The notes: generated from the letters alone by a model not told the origin. 64,000 nucleotides of DNA from Streptomyces sp. NRRL F-525 (GCF_000716605.1 NZ_JNXE01000007.1:62001-126000); one strand, 5' to 3'. Positions 42,136-51,216 are shown, counted from the stretch's first letter. Made by a program: numbers and translations.

Positions 42136-43707
42136 ATGCCTGCACACGAGGAACCCGGACACCGCACGTACGACGCCGTCATCGTCGGCGGCGGCCACAA
42201 CGGCCTGGTCGCCGCCGCCTACCTGGCCCGAGCCGGCCGCTCCGTACTAGTCCTGGAACGCCTCGCCGACACCGGCGGCGCCGCCGTGTCGACACGCCCC
42301 TTCGCCGGGGTCGACGCCCGGCTGTCCCGGTACTCGTACCTGGTCAGCCTGCTGCCCAAGAAGATCGTCCGGGACCTCGGCCTCGACTTCCGCGTCCGAG
42401 GGCGCACGATCTCGTCGTACACCCCCGTCGACCGCGACGGACGCCCCACCGGCCTCCTCGTCGGCGGCGGCGACCGCCGCACCCGCGACGCCTTCGCCCG
42501 CTTGACCGGCGGCGACCGCGAGTACGCGGCCTGGCAACGCCTCTACGGCATGACCGGCCGCCTCGCGCAACGGGTCTTCCCCACGCTCACCGAACCGCTG
42601 CCCACCCGCGACGAGTTGCGCCGCCGCGTGGACGACGAGGACGCCTGGCGGATGCTCTTCGAGGAACCGATCGGCGTCGCGATCGAGGAGAACTTCACCG
42701 ACGACCTGGTCCGGGGCGTCGTCCTCACCGACGCCCTCATCGGCACCTTCGCCGACGCCCACGACCCCACGCTCGCCCAGAACCGCTGCTTCCTCTACCA
42801 CGTCATCGGCGGCGGAACCGGCGCCTGGGACGTCCCCGTCGGCGGCATGGGCGCCCTGACCGACGCCCTCGCCACCACCGCGCGCGAGGCCGGCGCCGTA
42901 CTCGCTACCGGGCACGAGGCCGTCCGCATCGACACAGACGGACGCGCCGCCGAGATCACCTACCGCACCGCCGAGGGCGAGGGCACCGTGGCCGCCCGGC
43001 ACGTCCTGGTCGGAGCGTCCCCGCAGCAACTGGCCGCCCTCACCGGCGACGAACCGCCCGCGCCCGCTGAGGGCGCCCAGCTCAAGGTCAACATGCTGCT
43101 CAAGCGGCTGCCCCGGCTCCGCGACACCTCGGTCGACCCCCGCGAGGCCTTCGCCGGCACCTTCCACATCGCCGAGGGATACGACCAACTGGCCGCCGCG
43201 CACGCCCAGGCCGCGTCCGGTTCGCTGCCCGCCGCACCGCCCTCCGAGATCTACTGCCACTCGCTCACCGACCCGAGCATCCTCGGGCGGGACCTTGTCG
43301 AGGACGGCTACCAGACCCTCACGCTGTTCGGCCTGCACACCCCGGCGCGGCTGTTCGAACGGGACAACGACGCCGTACGGGACGACCTGTTGAAGGCGAC
43401 GCTGGCCCAGTTGGAGCACCACCTCGCCGAACCCCTCGCCGACTGCCTGGCCACCGACGCGGACGGCCGCCCCTGCATCGAGGCGAAGACCCCGCTCGAC
43501 CTGGAACGCGACCTCAGACTCCCCGGCGGCAACATCTTCCACCGCGAACTGACCTGGCCGTACGCCCAGGACGACACCGGCCGCTGGGGCGTCGAGACCC
43601 GGCACGCGAACGTCCTGCTGTGCGGGGCGGGCGCGGTGCGCGGCGGGGGCGTGAGCGGGGTACCGGGGCACAACGCGGCGATGGCGGTGCTGGAGGCGGG
43701 TGAGTGA
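42136..43707 (+). CDS. Phytoene-desaturase-like FAD oxidoreductase
   Basis: 523 residues from ATG 42136 (a GTG at 42121 would add five residues). The N-terminal DAVIVGGGHNGLVAAAYLARAG is a Rossmann FAD motif; the C-terminal GAGAVRGGGVSGVPGHNAA closes the FAD site. The closest well-known relatives by pattern are PYROXD2-type and carotenoid-desaturase-like proteins. The reaction is unknown. The stop overlaps the GTG of the methyltransferase gene by four bases, so the two form an operon. Confidence 0.88.
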   Translation: MPAHEEPGHRTYDAVIVGGGHNGLVAAAYLARAGRSVLVLERLADTGGAAVSTRPFAGVDARLSRYSYLVSLLPKKIVRDLGLDFRVRGRTISSYTPVDRDGRPTGLLVGGGDRRTRDAFARLTGGDREYAAWQRLYGMTGRLAQRVFPTLTEPLPTRDELRRRVDDEDAWRMLFEEPIGVAIEENFTDDLVRGVVLTDALIGTFADAHDPTLAQNRCFLYHVIGGGTGAWDVPVGGMGALTDALATTAREAGAVLATGHEAVRIDTDGRAAEITYRTAEGEGTVAARHVLVGASPQQLAALTGDEPPAPAEGAQLKVNMLLKRLPRLRDTSVDPREAFAGTFHIAEGYDQLAAAHAQAASGSLPAAPPSEIYCHSLTDPSILGRDLVEDGYQTLTLFGLHTPARLFERDNDAVRDDLLKATLAQLEHHLAEPLADCLATDADGRPCIEAKTPLDLERDLRLPGGNIFHRELTWPYAQDDTGRWGVETRHANVLLCGAGAVRGGGVSGVPGHNAAMAVLEAGE

Positions 43708-44501
43708 CGTCCTCCGTCGGGGACTTCTACGACGCACTCGCCGCCGACTACCACCTGATCTTCCCGGACTGGGACGCGAGCATGGCCCGCCAGGCAGCGG
43801 CGCTGGACGGACTCGTCCGGGCCCGATTGGGTGCGGGGCCACACCAGGTACTGGACTGTTCATGTGGGATCGGCACACAGGCGATCGGGCTGGCCGGGGT
43901 CGGACACCAGGTGGTCGGGAGCGATCTCAGCCCGGCCGCCGTCGCGCGAGCCGCCGCGGAGGCCGCGAGCCGGGGCGTCGGGCTCCCGGTGACCGTGGCG
44001 GACATGCGCGCACTGCCGTACCGGGCGGCCGCCTTCGACGTCGTCGTCTGCGCCGACAACTCCCTGCCGCATCTGCTCACCGCCGACGACGTGCGCAGGG
44101 CCCTGACCGGCATGCGCCGGGTCCTGCGCGACGACGGGCTCCTTGTGCTGAGCGTCCGGGACTACGACGGGATCCGTGCCGCCCGTCCCGCGTCCACGCC
44201 CCCGCAGATGTCGACGACCGCCCAAGGCCGGGTGATCACCTTCCAGTTGTGGCACTGGCGCGAGGACGGTGATCGCTACGACCTGGAGCACTTCCAACTG
44301 GTGCCGGGGGAGGGCGGCGGCTGGGAGGTGCGGGTGCGCCGTACCGCGTACTGGGCTTTGACGCGTGGGGAGTTGAGCGCCGCGGTGGCCGACTCGGGCT
44401 TCACGGAGGTCAGTTGGCACGAGCCGGGGGGCAGCGGCTTCTATCAGCCGGTGCTCACGGCTCGGCGGGGTCGGTCGGCACCCGGCTCCGGGAAGAACTA
44501 G
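43704..44501 (+). CDS. SAM-dependent methyltransferase
   Basis: 265 residues from GTG 43704 (GTGA overlap). Class I methyltransferase: motif I VLDCSCGIGTQAIGLA, acidic VGSDLS, and DVVVCADNSLPHLL. The C-terminal half (WHWREDGDRYDLEHFQLV) recalls glycine/sarcosine N-methyltransferase-like proteins. Substrate unknown. Its stop codon overlaps the stop of the convergent Lrp gene. A piece resembling its last 22 residues occurs again at 46398-46469. Confidence 0.88.
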   Translation: MTSSVGDFYDALAADYHLIFPDWDASMARQAAALDGLVRARLGAGPHQVLDCSCGIGTQAIGLAGVGHQVVGSDLSPAAVARAAAEAASRGVGLPVTVADMRALPYRAAAFDVVVCADNSLPHLLTADDVRRALTGMRRVLRDDGLLVLSVRDYDGIRAARPASTPPQMSTTAQGRVITFQLWHWREDGDRYDLEHFQLVPGEGGGWEVRVRRTAYWALTRGELSAAVADSGFTEVSWHEPGGSGFYQPVLTARRGRSAPGSGKN

Positions 44502-44977
44502 CTGGGGGTCGAGGACGCGCCGGGTTGTTCGGGCAGAGGCCTGTCCTGGACGACGTTCTTCATGACGAGGGTCGACGTGAGGCGCTGGACGCCGGGGAGC
44601 CGGGCGAGTCGCTGGTCGTAGAGCTGCTGGAACGCGGCCAGATCGGCGGTCGCGACCCGCAGGAGATAGTCGGGCTCGCCGAACAGGCGCTGCGCCTGGA
44701 TCACGTGCGGGACGGCGGCCACGGCCTCCTCGAAGGCGGTGACGGTGTCGGGCGTCTCCCAGCGCAGGGTCGCGAAGACGAGGGCCTCGAAGTCCAGGCC
44801 GACGGCGGCCGGGTCGACGACGGCGCGGTAGCCGCGGATCGCCCCCGCGCGTTCGAGGTCGCGCAGCCGGCGGTGACAGGGCGAGACGCTGAGCTGCACG
44901 CGGGCGGCCAGCTCGGTGATGGTCAGGCGGCCGTCGAGCTGCAGCTCGGTGAGAATCTTCCGGTCCAGGGCGTCCAT
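44498..44977 (-). CDS. Lrp/AsnC-family regulator
   Basis: 159 residues from ATG 44977. The N-terminal winged HTH (LDRKILTELQLDGRLTITELAARVQLS, RLRDLERAGAIRGY) is followed by the RAM ligand domain (VIQAQRLFGEPDYLLRVATADLAAFQQLY). Members sense amino acids. It is divergent from a LysE exporter gene with a palindrome between them, the classical arrangement of an Lrp-type regulator controlling an amino acid efflux gene. Confidence 0.92.
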   Translation of the reverse strand: MDALDRKILTELQLDGRLTITELAARVQLSVSPCHRRLRDLERAGAIRGYRAVVDPAAVGLDFEALVFATLRWETPDTVTAFEEAVAAVPHVIQAQRLFGEPDYLLRVATADLAAFQQLYDQRLARLPGVQRLTSTLVMKNVVQDRPLPEQPGASSTPS

Positions 44978-45019
44978 GGGGAAGATTCTCCCTCGGATCG
45001 CGCGATCATGGGGTAAATA

Positions 45020-45043
45020 CGCAAACACCTTCGGGTGTATGCG
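45020..45043. promoter_or_regulatory. Palindrome in the Lrp/LysE divergent promoter
   Basis: CGCAAACACC (45020-45029) and GGTGTATGCG (45034-45043) are complementary with one mismatch around a four-base spacer. Its place in the 111-bp gap between the divergent genes makes it the likely operator of the Lrp-family protein. Confidence 0.55.
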
Positions 45044-45088
45044 GCCTAGCCTTCCCTCCAGAGCACGACACGCGAGAGGGAACGACCG

Positions 45089-45706
45089 ATGGACACGACG
45101 ACGCTGGCGGCCTTCCTGGCTGTGGACCTGCTGCTGGTGTTCACGCCGGGAGCGGACTGGGCCTACGCGATCTCCGCCGGGCTGCGGGGGCGCTCGGTCG
45201 TCCCCGCCGTCACAGGACTGATCGCCGGGCACGCGGCCTACGCGCTGGTGGCCGTCGCGGGCTTGGCGGTGCTCGTGGCGAGCTCCCCGGCCGCGCTCAC
45301 CGCCCTGACCGTGGCGGGTGCCGGTTATCTGCTCTGGCTGGGCTGGGGGGTCCTGCGGCAACCGGCCGTTCCGGCGGCCGCCGACGGGGACCCGGACGCC
45401 TCTCGCCTGCGGGCCATGCTCAGGGGAGCCGGGATCAGCGGCCTGAACCCCAAGGCGCTCCTGCTGTACTTCTCGCTGTTCCCCCAGTTCATCGACCCGG
45501 CCAGGGGCTGGCCGGTCGCCGCGCAGACCGGGCTGCTCAGCACGGTGCACCTGACCGCGTGCGCCGTCGTCTACGTCGCCGTCGGCGTCCTGGCCCGCAC
45601 GGTCCTGAGCACCAGACCCTCGGCCGCCCGGGTCGTCACCCGCGTCAGCGGTGTCACGATGATCGCCATCGGCGGGTTCCTTCTGGTGGAACGCCTGGCC
45701 GGCTGA
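45089..45706 (+). CDS. LysE-family amino acid exporter
   Basis: 205 residues, six predicted transmembrane segments. The LysE/RhtB signature is visible: VDLLLVFTPGADWAYAISAGLRG at the N-terminus, YLLWLGWGVLR, and GISGLNPKALLLYFSLFPQFI in the middle. It should export an amino acid or derivative, controlled by the divergent Lrp-type regulator. The substrate cannot be named from sequence. Confidence 0.9.
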   Translation: MDTTTLAAFLAVDLLLVFTPGADWAYAISAGLRGRSVVPAVTGLIAGHAAYALVAVAGLAVLVASSPAALTALTVAGAGYLLWLGWGVLRQPAVPAAADGDPDASRLRAMLRGAGISGLNPKALLLYFSLFPQFIDPARGWPVAAQTGLLSTVHLTACAVVYVAVGVLARTVLSTRPSAARVVTRVSGVTMIAIGGFLLVERLAG

Positions 45707-45738
45707 GGACCCGACACGGATCGAAGGAGCGTACGTAC

Positions 45739-46197
45739 GTGGAAGACCGGACGCGGCAGGAACAGGCAAGTCCCAAGGTACGGAAGCGGGTTCAGGACAG
45801 CTTCGGCCTCCAGGGGCTGATGTCCCACCTCGGCGCGCGCCTCGCCCACATCGGACCCGGCCGTGTGCACATCGTGCTCCCGGTCCGCCCCGAGCTGACC
45901 CAGCAGCACGGCTACGTCCATGCCGGCGCCACCAGCACCATCGCGGACAGCGCCGGTGGCTACGCCGCGCTCACCCTTTTCGACGAGGACTCCGAGGTCC
46001 TCACCGTCGAGTACAAGATCAACCTCCTGGCACCCGCTGCAGGTGACCACCTCGAAGCGATCGGCACCGTCCTGAAACCCGGACGCACCCTGACCGTCTG
46101 CCAGTTGGAGGTCTACGGCGTCCAGACCGACGGCACCCGAAAGCTCGTGGCCAACGGGCAGCAGACCCTGATCCGCGTCAACAGGCCCGCCGCGTGA
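45739..46197 (+). CDS. PaaI-like hot-dog thioesterase
   Basis: 152 residues from GTG 45739 with GAAGGAG upstream, 33 bp after the LysE gene. Hot-dog core with the PaaI-type segments LTQQHGYVHAGATSTIADSAGGYAAL and EVLTVEYKINLLAPAAGDHLEA; the Asp in ADSAGG is the usual catalytic region. Such enzymes hydrolyse aryl- or acyl-CoA thioesters. Co-orientation with LysE suggests co-transcription, while the function fits the CoA-ester catabolism further right. Confidence 0.88.
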   Translation: MEDRTRQEQASPKVRKRVQDSFGLQGLMSHLGARLAHIGPGRVHIVLPVRPELTQQHGYVHAGATSTIADSAGGYAALTLFDEDSEVLTVEYKINLLAPAAGDHLEAIGTVLKPGRTLTVCQLEVYGVQTDGTRKLVANGQQTLIRVNRPAA

Positions 46198-46397
46198 ACC
46201 CGAGCCGTCCCCGCCATCCGCTACGGCCCTGCCGTCCTGGCCGTCCTGGCTGACCTGGTGGCAGCGCCCCTTCCTCGACGCCAACACGCTCTTGCTGCCC
46301 GGCCGGAGCGGTCTGGTGCGGCGCCGGCCGGACCTTCGCCTTCGCCCTGATGGTCCGCGCTGAGACGTGGTGAAACGCGGGAACGGGGTAGGGAGGC

Positions 46398-46469
46398 GAC
46401 AGCGGCTCCCACCACCCGGTGCTCACCGCGCGGCGCGTTCTGTCGGCCTCTGACTCCAGGAAAATCTGA
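46398..46469 (+). pseudogene. Remnant of a methyltransferase C-terminus
   Basis: The frame translates as DSGSHHPVLTARR followed by a short Ser-rich end and stop. It aligns with GGSGFYQPVLTARR at the end of the intact methyltransferase (stop at 44501), including the same distance to the stop. An in-frame TAG lies just upstream at 46389, so it is not translated as part of a longer protein. It looks like the tail of a lost paralogue or a partial duplication. Confidence 0.5.
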
Positions 46470-46481
46470 CGGAGCATCAGA
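46465..46481. promoter_or_regulatory. 17-bp palindromic operator, copy 1
   Basis: TCTGACGGAGCATCAGA: arms TCTGA and TCAGA with seven bases between. It lies 43 bp before ATG 46524. The same pattern with 14 of 17 identical bases recurs at 59692-59708, and the right half with its AA flank recurs at 63914-63923. Confidence 0.65.
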
Positions 46482-46523
46482 AAAGGCCTTCCGTCGTCCG
46501 GAGGACTGCGGCATTCTGCGCCC

Positions 46524-47636
46524 ATGCAGACGGAGTTGAGCAAGAAACTGGGAATCGAGCACGCCATCTTCGGCTTCACGCCGTTCCCCGCCGTCGCCGC
46601 GGCCATCAGCCGGGCCGGCGGTTTCGGAGTGCTCGGCGCGGTCCGCTACACCGCCCCCGACGACCTCAAGCGCGACCTCGACTGGCTGGAGGCGCACGTC
46701 GACGGGATGCCGTACGGCCTCGACGTCGTCATGCCCGCCAAGAAGGTCGAGGGCGTCACCGAGGCCGAGGTCGAGGCGATGATCCCGGAAGGGCACCGGC
46801 AGTTCGTCACCGAGACCCTGGCCAAGTACGGCGTGCCCGAACTCGCCGAGGGAGACGTGTCCGGCTGGCGCATCACCGGGTGGATGGAACAGGTCGCCCG
46901 CAACCAGCTCGACGTCGCCTTCGACTACCCGATCAAGCTGCTCGCCAACGCCCTCGGCTCCCCGCCCGCCGACGTCGTCGCCCGCGCCCATGACCGCAAC
47001 GTGCTCGTCGCCGCGCTCGCGGGCAGCGCCCGGCACGCCCGCAAGCACGCGGAGGGCGGCATCGACATCGTCGTGGCCCAGGGCTACGAGGCGGGCGGCC
47101 ACACCGGTGAGATCGCCTCCATGGTGCTCACGCCCGAGGTCGTCGACGCGGTCGATCCACTGCCGGTCCTCGCCGCGGGCGGCATCGGCAGCGGACAGCA
47201 GGTGGCCGCCGCGCTCAGCCTCGGTGCGCAGGGTGTGTGGCTGGGCTCCATATGGCTGACCACCACAGAGGCCGATATGCACTCGCCCGGCGTGACCCGC
47301 AAACTGCTTGCCGCCGGGTCCGGCGACACCGTCCGTTCCCGCGCCCTGACCGGGAAACCGGCCCGCCAACTGCGTACCGAGTGGACCGACGCCTGGGACG
47401 ACCCGGACGGCCCGGGCACTCTCCCGATGCCGCTGCAGGGGCTGTTGGTCGCCGAGGCGGTGTCCCGCATCCAGAAGTACGAGATCGAACCACTGCTCGG
47501 CACCCCCGTCGGCCAGATCGTCGGCCGGATGAACAGCGAACGCAGTGTCCAGGCCGTCGTCGACGACCTCACCCGCGGCTTCGAGCACGCCGTCGACCGC
47601 ATCAACCGCATCGCCGGAAGGAGCGGCCAGTCGTGA
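46524..47636 (+). CDS. Nitronate monooxygenase-like enzyme (IpdC-like)
   Basis: 370 residues. TIM-barrel flavoprotein of the 2-nitropropane dioxygenase superfamily: PFPAVAAAISRAGGFGVLG near the N-terminus, GIDIVVAQGYEAGGHTGE and VLAAGGIGSGQQVAAALSLGAQGVWLGS for FMN binding. In actinobacterial steroid catabolism, IpdC of this superfamily takes part in C/D-ring opening; the presence of FadD, EchA, DUF35 and Ltp genes nearby makes that the most attractive role, but a true nitronate oxidase cannot be excluded. Coupled to the following FadD-like gene (GTGA). Confidence 0.8.
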   Translation: MQTELSKKLGIEHAIFGFTPFPAVAAAISRAGGFGVLGAVRYTAPDDLKRDLDWLEAHVDGMPYGLDVVMPAKKVEGVTEAEVEAMIPEGHRQFVTETLAKYGVPELAEGDVSGWRITGWMEQVARNQLDVAFDYPIKLLANALGSPPADVVARAHDRNVLVAALAGSARHARKHAEGGIDIVVAQGYEAGGHTGEIASMVLTPEVVDAVDPLPVLAAGGIGSGQQVAAALSLGAQGVWLGSIWLTTTEADMHSPGVTRKLLAAGSGDTVRSRALTGKPARQLRTEWTDAWDDPDGPGTLPMPLQGLLVAEAVSRIQKYEIEPLLGTPVGQIVGRMNSERSVQAVVDDLTRGFEHAVDRINRIAGRSGQS

Positions 47637-49258
47637 GCACGGAGGAGACAGGCACACAGGGCGCGACCACACAGGGCGCGGCCACACAGGGCGCGGCCAC
47701 ACAGGTCCCGACCACACCCCCCGCCGGCTTCTGGGCCCAAGCCGCTCAGGACCCCGGCCGTGAGGTCCTCGTCGCCCCCGACGGCGAGGTGTGGACAGCC
47801 GGACGACTGCACGCCGCCGCCAACCAACTCGTCCACGGTCTGCGTGCAGCCGGGCTCGAACGCGGTGACGCCTTCGCCGTCGTCCTGCCCAACGGCGTCG
47901 AGTTCTTCACGGCCCATCTGGCCGCCACCCAGGCCGGGTTCTACCTCGTCCCCGTCAACCACCACTTCGTCGCACCGGAGATCGCCTGGATCGTCGCCGA
48001 CTCCGGCGCCAAGGTGCTCATCGCGCACGAGCGGTTCGCCGAGGCCGCCCGCCAGGCCGCCGACGAGGCCGGTCTGCCCGCCACCCACCGGTACGCGGTC
48101 GGCACGGTCGAGGGCTTCCGGCCGTACGCCGAACTCCTCGACGGGCAACCGGAGTCGGCGCCCGAGGACCGCACGCTCGGCTGGGTCATGAACTACACGT
48201 CCGGCACCACAGGACGCCCCCGAGGCATCCGCCGCCCCCTGCCGGGAAGACCCCCCGAGTCGGCGTACCTCGGCGGGTTCCTCGGCATCTTCGGCATCAA
48301 GCCGTTCGACGACAACGTGCACCTGGTCTGCTCGCCGCTCTACCACACGGCCGTCCTCCAGTTCGCTGGCGCGAGCCTCCACATAGGGCACCGCCTGGTC
48401 CTGATGGACAAGTGGACCCCGGAGGAGATGCTCCGCCTCATCGACCGCGAGAAATGCACGCACACCCATATGGTCCCGACCCAGTTCCACCGCCTCCTCG
48501 CCCTCCCGGAGGACATACGGGCGCGCTACGACGTCTCGTCCATGCGGCACGCCATCCACGGCGCCGCCCCGTGCCCCGACCATGTGAAGCGGGCGATGAT
48601 CGACTGGTGGGGCCACAGTGTGGAGGAGTACTACGCGGCCAGCGAGGGCGGCGGTGCCTTCGCGACCGCCGAGGACTGGCTGAAGAAGCCCGGCACGGTC
48701 GGCAAGGCCTGGCCCATCAGTGAACTCGCGGTCTTCGACGACGACGGCAAGCGGCTCCCGCCCGGTGAACTCGGCACGGTCTACATGAAGATGAGCACCG
48801 GCGGCTTCGCCTACCACAAGGACGAGGCCAAGACGAAGAAGAACCGCATCGGCGACTTCTTCACCGTCGGAGACCTCGGCTTCCTCGACGAGGACGGCTA
48901 TCTCTTCCTCCGCGACCGCAAGATCGACATGATCATCTCGGGTGGCGTCAACATCTACCCGGCCGAGATCGAGTCCGTCCTCCTCGCCCACCCCGCCGTC
49001 GCCGACGCCGCAGCCTTCGGCATTCCGCACGACGAGTGGGGCGAGGAGGTCAAGGCCGTCGTCGAACCGTCCCCCGGCCACGAGCCGGGACCGGCCCTCG
49101 CCACCGCCCTCCTCGACCACTGCGCCGAGCAACTCGCGGGCTACAAAAGGCCGAAGAGCATCGACTTCATCACCGAGATGCCTCGCGACCCCAACGGCAA
49201 GCTGTACAAGCGGCGGCTGCGGGATCCGTATTGGGAGGGACGCACGCGGCCTGTGTGA
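47633..49258 (+). CDS. Acyl-CoA synthetase (FadD-type, FadD4-like)
   Basis: 541 residues from GTG 47633, overlapping the previous stop. Adenylate-forming enzyme: P-loop NYTSGTTGRPRGIRR, AASEGGG, GDLGFLDEDGYLFLRDRKIDMIISGG and the C-terminal PNGKLYKRRLRD with the catalytic Lys. It ligates CoA to a carboxylic acid with ATP. The first 25 residues are a TQGA(A/T) repeat encoded by a 15-bp tandem repeat. Operon position after the IpdC-like gene suggests a lipid or steroid-derived acid substrate. Confidence 0.9.
   Translation: MSTEETGTQGATTQGAATQGAATQVPTTPPAGFWAQAAQDPGREVLVAPDGEVWTAGRLHAAANQLVHGLRAAGLERGDAFAVVLPNGVEFFTAHLAATQAGFYLVPVNHHFVAPEIAWIVADSGAKVLIAHERFAEAARQAADEAGLPATHRYAVGTVEGFRPYAELLDGQPESAPEDRTLGWVMNYTSGTTGRPRGIRRPLPGRPPESAYLGGFLGIFGIKPFDDNVHLVCSPLYHTAVLQFAGASLHIGHRLVLMDKWTPEEMLRLIDREKCTHTHMVPTQFHRLLALPEDIRARYDVSSMRHAIHGAAPCPDHVKRAMIDWWGHSVEEYYAASEGGGAFATAEDWLKKPGTVGKAWPISELAVFDDDGKRLPPGELGTVYMKMSTGGFAYHKDEAKTKKNRIGDFFTVGDLGFLDEDGYLFLRDRKIDMIISGGVNIYPAEIESVLLAHPAVADAAAFGIPHDEWGEEVKAVVEPSPGHEPGPALATALLDHCAEQLAGYKRPKSIDFITEMPRDPNGKLYKRRLRDPYWEGRTRPV
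47653..47712 (+). repeat. 15-bp tandem repeat at the start of a fadD gene
   Basis: Four consecutive copies of CACACAGGGCGCGGC-like units begin at 47653, 47668, 47683 and 47698; the middle two are identical and the outer ones differ at one to three positions. They encode the N-terminal TQGA repeats of the FadD-type protein and stay in frame. Confidence 0.8.
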
Positions 49259-49317
49259 GTGCCCCTGGAACTCGGTCCGCTTGACCTGCCCGGGTGGCGG
49301 CCCGAGGATCATGTGTC

Positions 49318-50814
49318 ATGACGCCCGGACACGGCAGCACGGTTGACGGGGTACTGCGACGCAGTGCCCGGCGCACTCCCGCACGCGTGGCGGTGGACTA
49401 CGGCGAGCGTTCCTGGACGTACGAGGAACTCGACGACGCCGTCTCCCGTGCGGCGAGCGTGCTCCTCGACCAGGGACTCGCGCCGGGCGACCGGGTCGGC
49501 TCCTACGGCCACAACTCCGACGCCTATCTGATCGGCTTCCTCGCCTGCGCCCGCGCGGGCCTCGTGCACGTGCCGGTCAACCAGAACCTCACCGGCGACG
49601 ACCTCGCGTACATCGTCGGCCAGTCCGGCAGCGCGCTGGTGCTCGTGGACCCGGGCCTCGCCGGTCAACTCCCCGACGGGGTGAGGACGTTGCCGCTGCG
49701 GGACACGGACGGCTCGCTGCTGGACCGGCTCGCGTCGGCGGCGCCGTACGACGGGCCCGAGCCGCGTACCGACGACTTGGTGCAGCTGCTCTACACCTCG
49801 GGGACGACCGCGCTGCCCAAGGGCGCGATGATGACCCACCGGGCCCTGGTGCACGAGTACTTGAGCGCGATCACCGCACTGGACCTGAGCGCGGGGGACC
49901 GGCCGGTGCACTCGCTGCCGCTGTACCACTCGGCGCAGTTGCATGTGTTCCTGCTGCCGTACCTGGCCGTCGGGGCGACGAACGTCATCCTCGACGCGCC
50001 CGACGGGGACCGGCTGTTCGACCTGATCGAAGCCGGCCGGGTGGACAGCCTGTTCGCCCCGCCCACCGTGTGGATCGGCCTGGCGAACCGGCCCGACTTC
50101 GCGACCCGTGACCTGAGTGGTTTGCGCAAGGCGTACTACGGCGCGTCGGTCATGCCGGTGCCCGTCCTGGAGCGGCTGCGCGAGCGGCTCCCCAAGCTGG
50201 CCTTCTACAACTGCTTCGGGCAGAGCGAGATCGGCCCGCTGTCCATGGTCCTGGGCCCCGACGAGCACAAGGGCCGACTGGATTCCTGCGGCCGTCCCGT
50301 CCTGTTCGTGGACGCGCGGGTGGTCGACGAGGACGGCAAGGACGTGCCCGACGGAACGTCCGGCGAAGTCGTCTACCGCTCACCGCAGTTGTGCGAGGGC
50401 TACTGGGACAAGCCCGAGGAGACCGAAGCTGCCTTCCGCGACGGCTGGTTCCACTCCGGCGACCTCGCGGTACGGGACGCGCACGGCTTCTTCACCGTCG
50501 TCGACCGGGTGAAGGACGTCATCAACTCCGGTGGCGTACTGGTCGCTTCACGCCAGGTGGAGGACGTCCTCTACACCCACGAGGGTGTCGCCGAGGTGGC
50601 CGTGATCGGCCTCCCGGACGACCGCTGGATCGAGGCGGTCACCGCGGTCGTCGTGCCGCGCGGTGACGTCACCGAGGCCCAACTCATCGACCACGCACGG
50701 GAGAAGCTCCCCCACTTCAAGGCGCCGAAGCGGGTCGTGTTCGTGGACGAGCTGCCACGCAACGCCAGCGGAAAGATCCTCAAGCGGGAGCTGCGCGAGC
50801 AGTTCGGCAACTGA
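49318..50814 (+). CDS. Acyl-CoA synthetase (second FadD-type)
   Basis: 498 residues from ATG 49318. Motifs: YTSGTTALPKGAMMTH, NCFGQSEIGP, GWFHSGDLAVRDAHGFFTVVDRVKDVINSGG and the C-terminal ASGKILKRELR. It resembles actinobacterial long-chain or steroid-acid CoA ligases. It follows the previous fadD by 59 bp but without overlap, so it may have its own promoter. It converges on the MerR gene with a six-base gap. Confidence 0.9.
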   Translation: MTPGHGSTVDGVLRRSARRTPARVAVDYGERSWTYEELDDAVSRAASVLLDQGLAPGDRVGSYGHNSDAYLIGFLACARAGLVHVPVNQNLTGDDLAYIVGQSGSALVLVDPGLAGQLPDGVRTLPLRDTDGSLLDRLASAAPYDGPEPRTDDLVQLLYTSGTTALPKGAMMTHRALVHEYLSAITALDLSAGDRPVHSLPLYHSAQLHVFLLPYLAVGATNVILDAPDGDRLFDLIEAGRVDSLFAPPTVWIGLANRPDFATRDLSGLRKAYYGASVMPVPVLERLRERLPKLAFYNCFGQSEIGPLSMVLGPDEHKGRLDSCGRPVLFVDARVVDEDGKDVPDGTSGEVVYRSPQLCEGYWDKPEETEAAFRDGWFHSGDLAVRDAHGFFTVVDRVKDVINSGGVLVASRQVEDVLYTHEGVAEVAVIGLPDDRWIEAVTAVVVPRGDVTEAQLIDHAREKLPHFKAPKRVVFVDELPRNASGKILKRELREQFGN

Positions 50815-50820
50815 GCCTCC

Positions 50821-51195
50821 TTATCGCGGAGTTGCTGCCGGGGCCGTACGCGCCTCCGCCCCCGCGATCGTCTCCTGCAACACCTCACGCGCTGCGGCGA
50901 GTTTGTCGACCCGGCGGTCGAGATCGCTCAACTGGGCACGCAGCGCGTCGAGTACACCCGGGCAGGGCTGCACGGCGGCCCCGTCCGTGGTGCAGGGCAG
51001 CACCTGCCGGATGATCCGGGTGGGCAGCCCGGCCGCGAGGAGTGCGCGGATGCGGAGCACGACGGCGGTGTCCGAATCGGCGTACTCCCTATAGCCGTTG
51101 GGCAGCCGCTCGGGTCGTAGCAGCCCCGCCCGTTCGTAGTAGCGCAGCAGCCGCTCGCTGGTCCCGGTCCGCTCGGCCAGCTCCCCGATCAGCAC
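50821..51195 (-). CDS. MerR-family regulator
   Basis: 124 residues from GTG 51195, preceded by GGAGAGG; a longer TTG start at 51228 would run into the operator. The winged HTH LIGELAERTGTSERLLRYYERAGLL and the YREYADSD wing are typical, then a dimerisation helix and a short effector region with two Cys (LPCTTDGAAVQPC). Small-ligand-sensing MerR proteins usually control themselves and the divergent gene; here that is the amidohydrolase. Confidence 0.85.
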   Translation of the reverse strand: MLIGELAERTGTSERLLRYYERAGLLRPERLPNGYREYADSDTAVVLRIRALLAAGLPTRIIRQVLPCTTDGAAVQPCPGVLDALRAQLSDLDRRVDKLAAAREVLQETIAGAEARTAPAATPR

Positions 51196-51216
51196 GGGCG
51201 CGCACCCCTCTCCGGC

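Larger units (their letters stand above)
46198..46523. other. Gap with a methyltransferase remnant and an operator
   Basis: No intact gene. The first 180 bp show nothing I recognise. From 46398 a reading frame repeats the C-terminal end of the methyltransferase located at 43704-44501, and the last part holds the 17-bp palindrome at 46465-46481 in front of the nitronate-monooxygenase-like gene. Confidence 0.5.

Noticed and set aside
47084..49312. 742-residue minus-strand frame over the IpdC-like and FadD genes
   Set aside because: Antisense to intact flavin and adenylation motifs; no recognisable domain in the antisense product.
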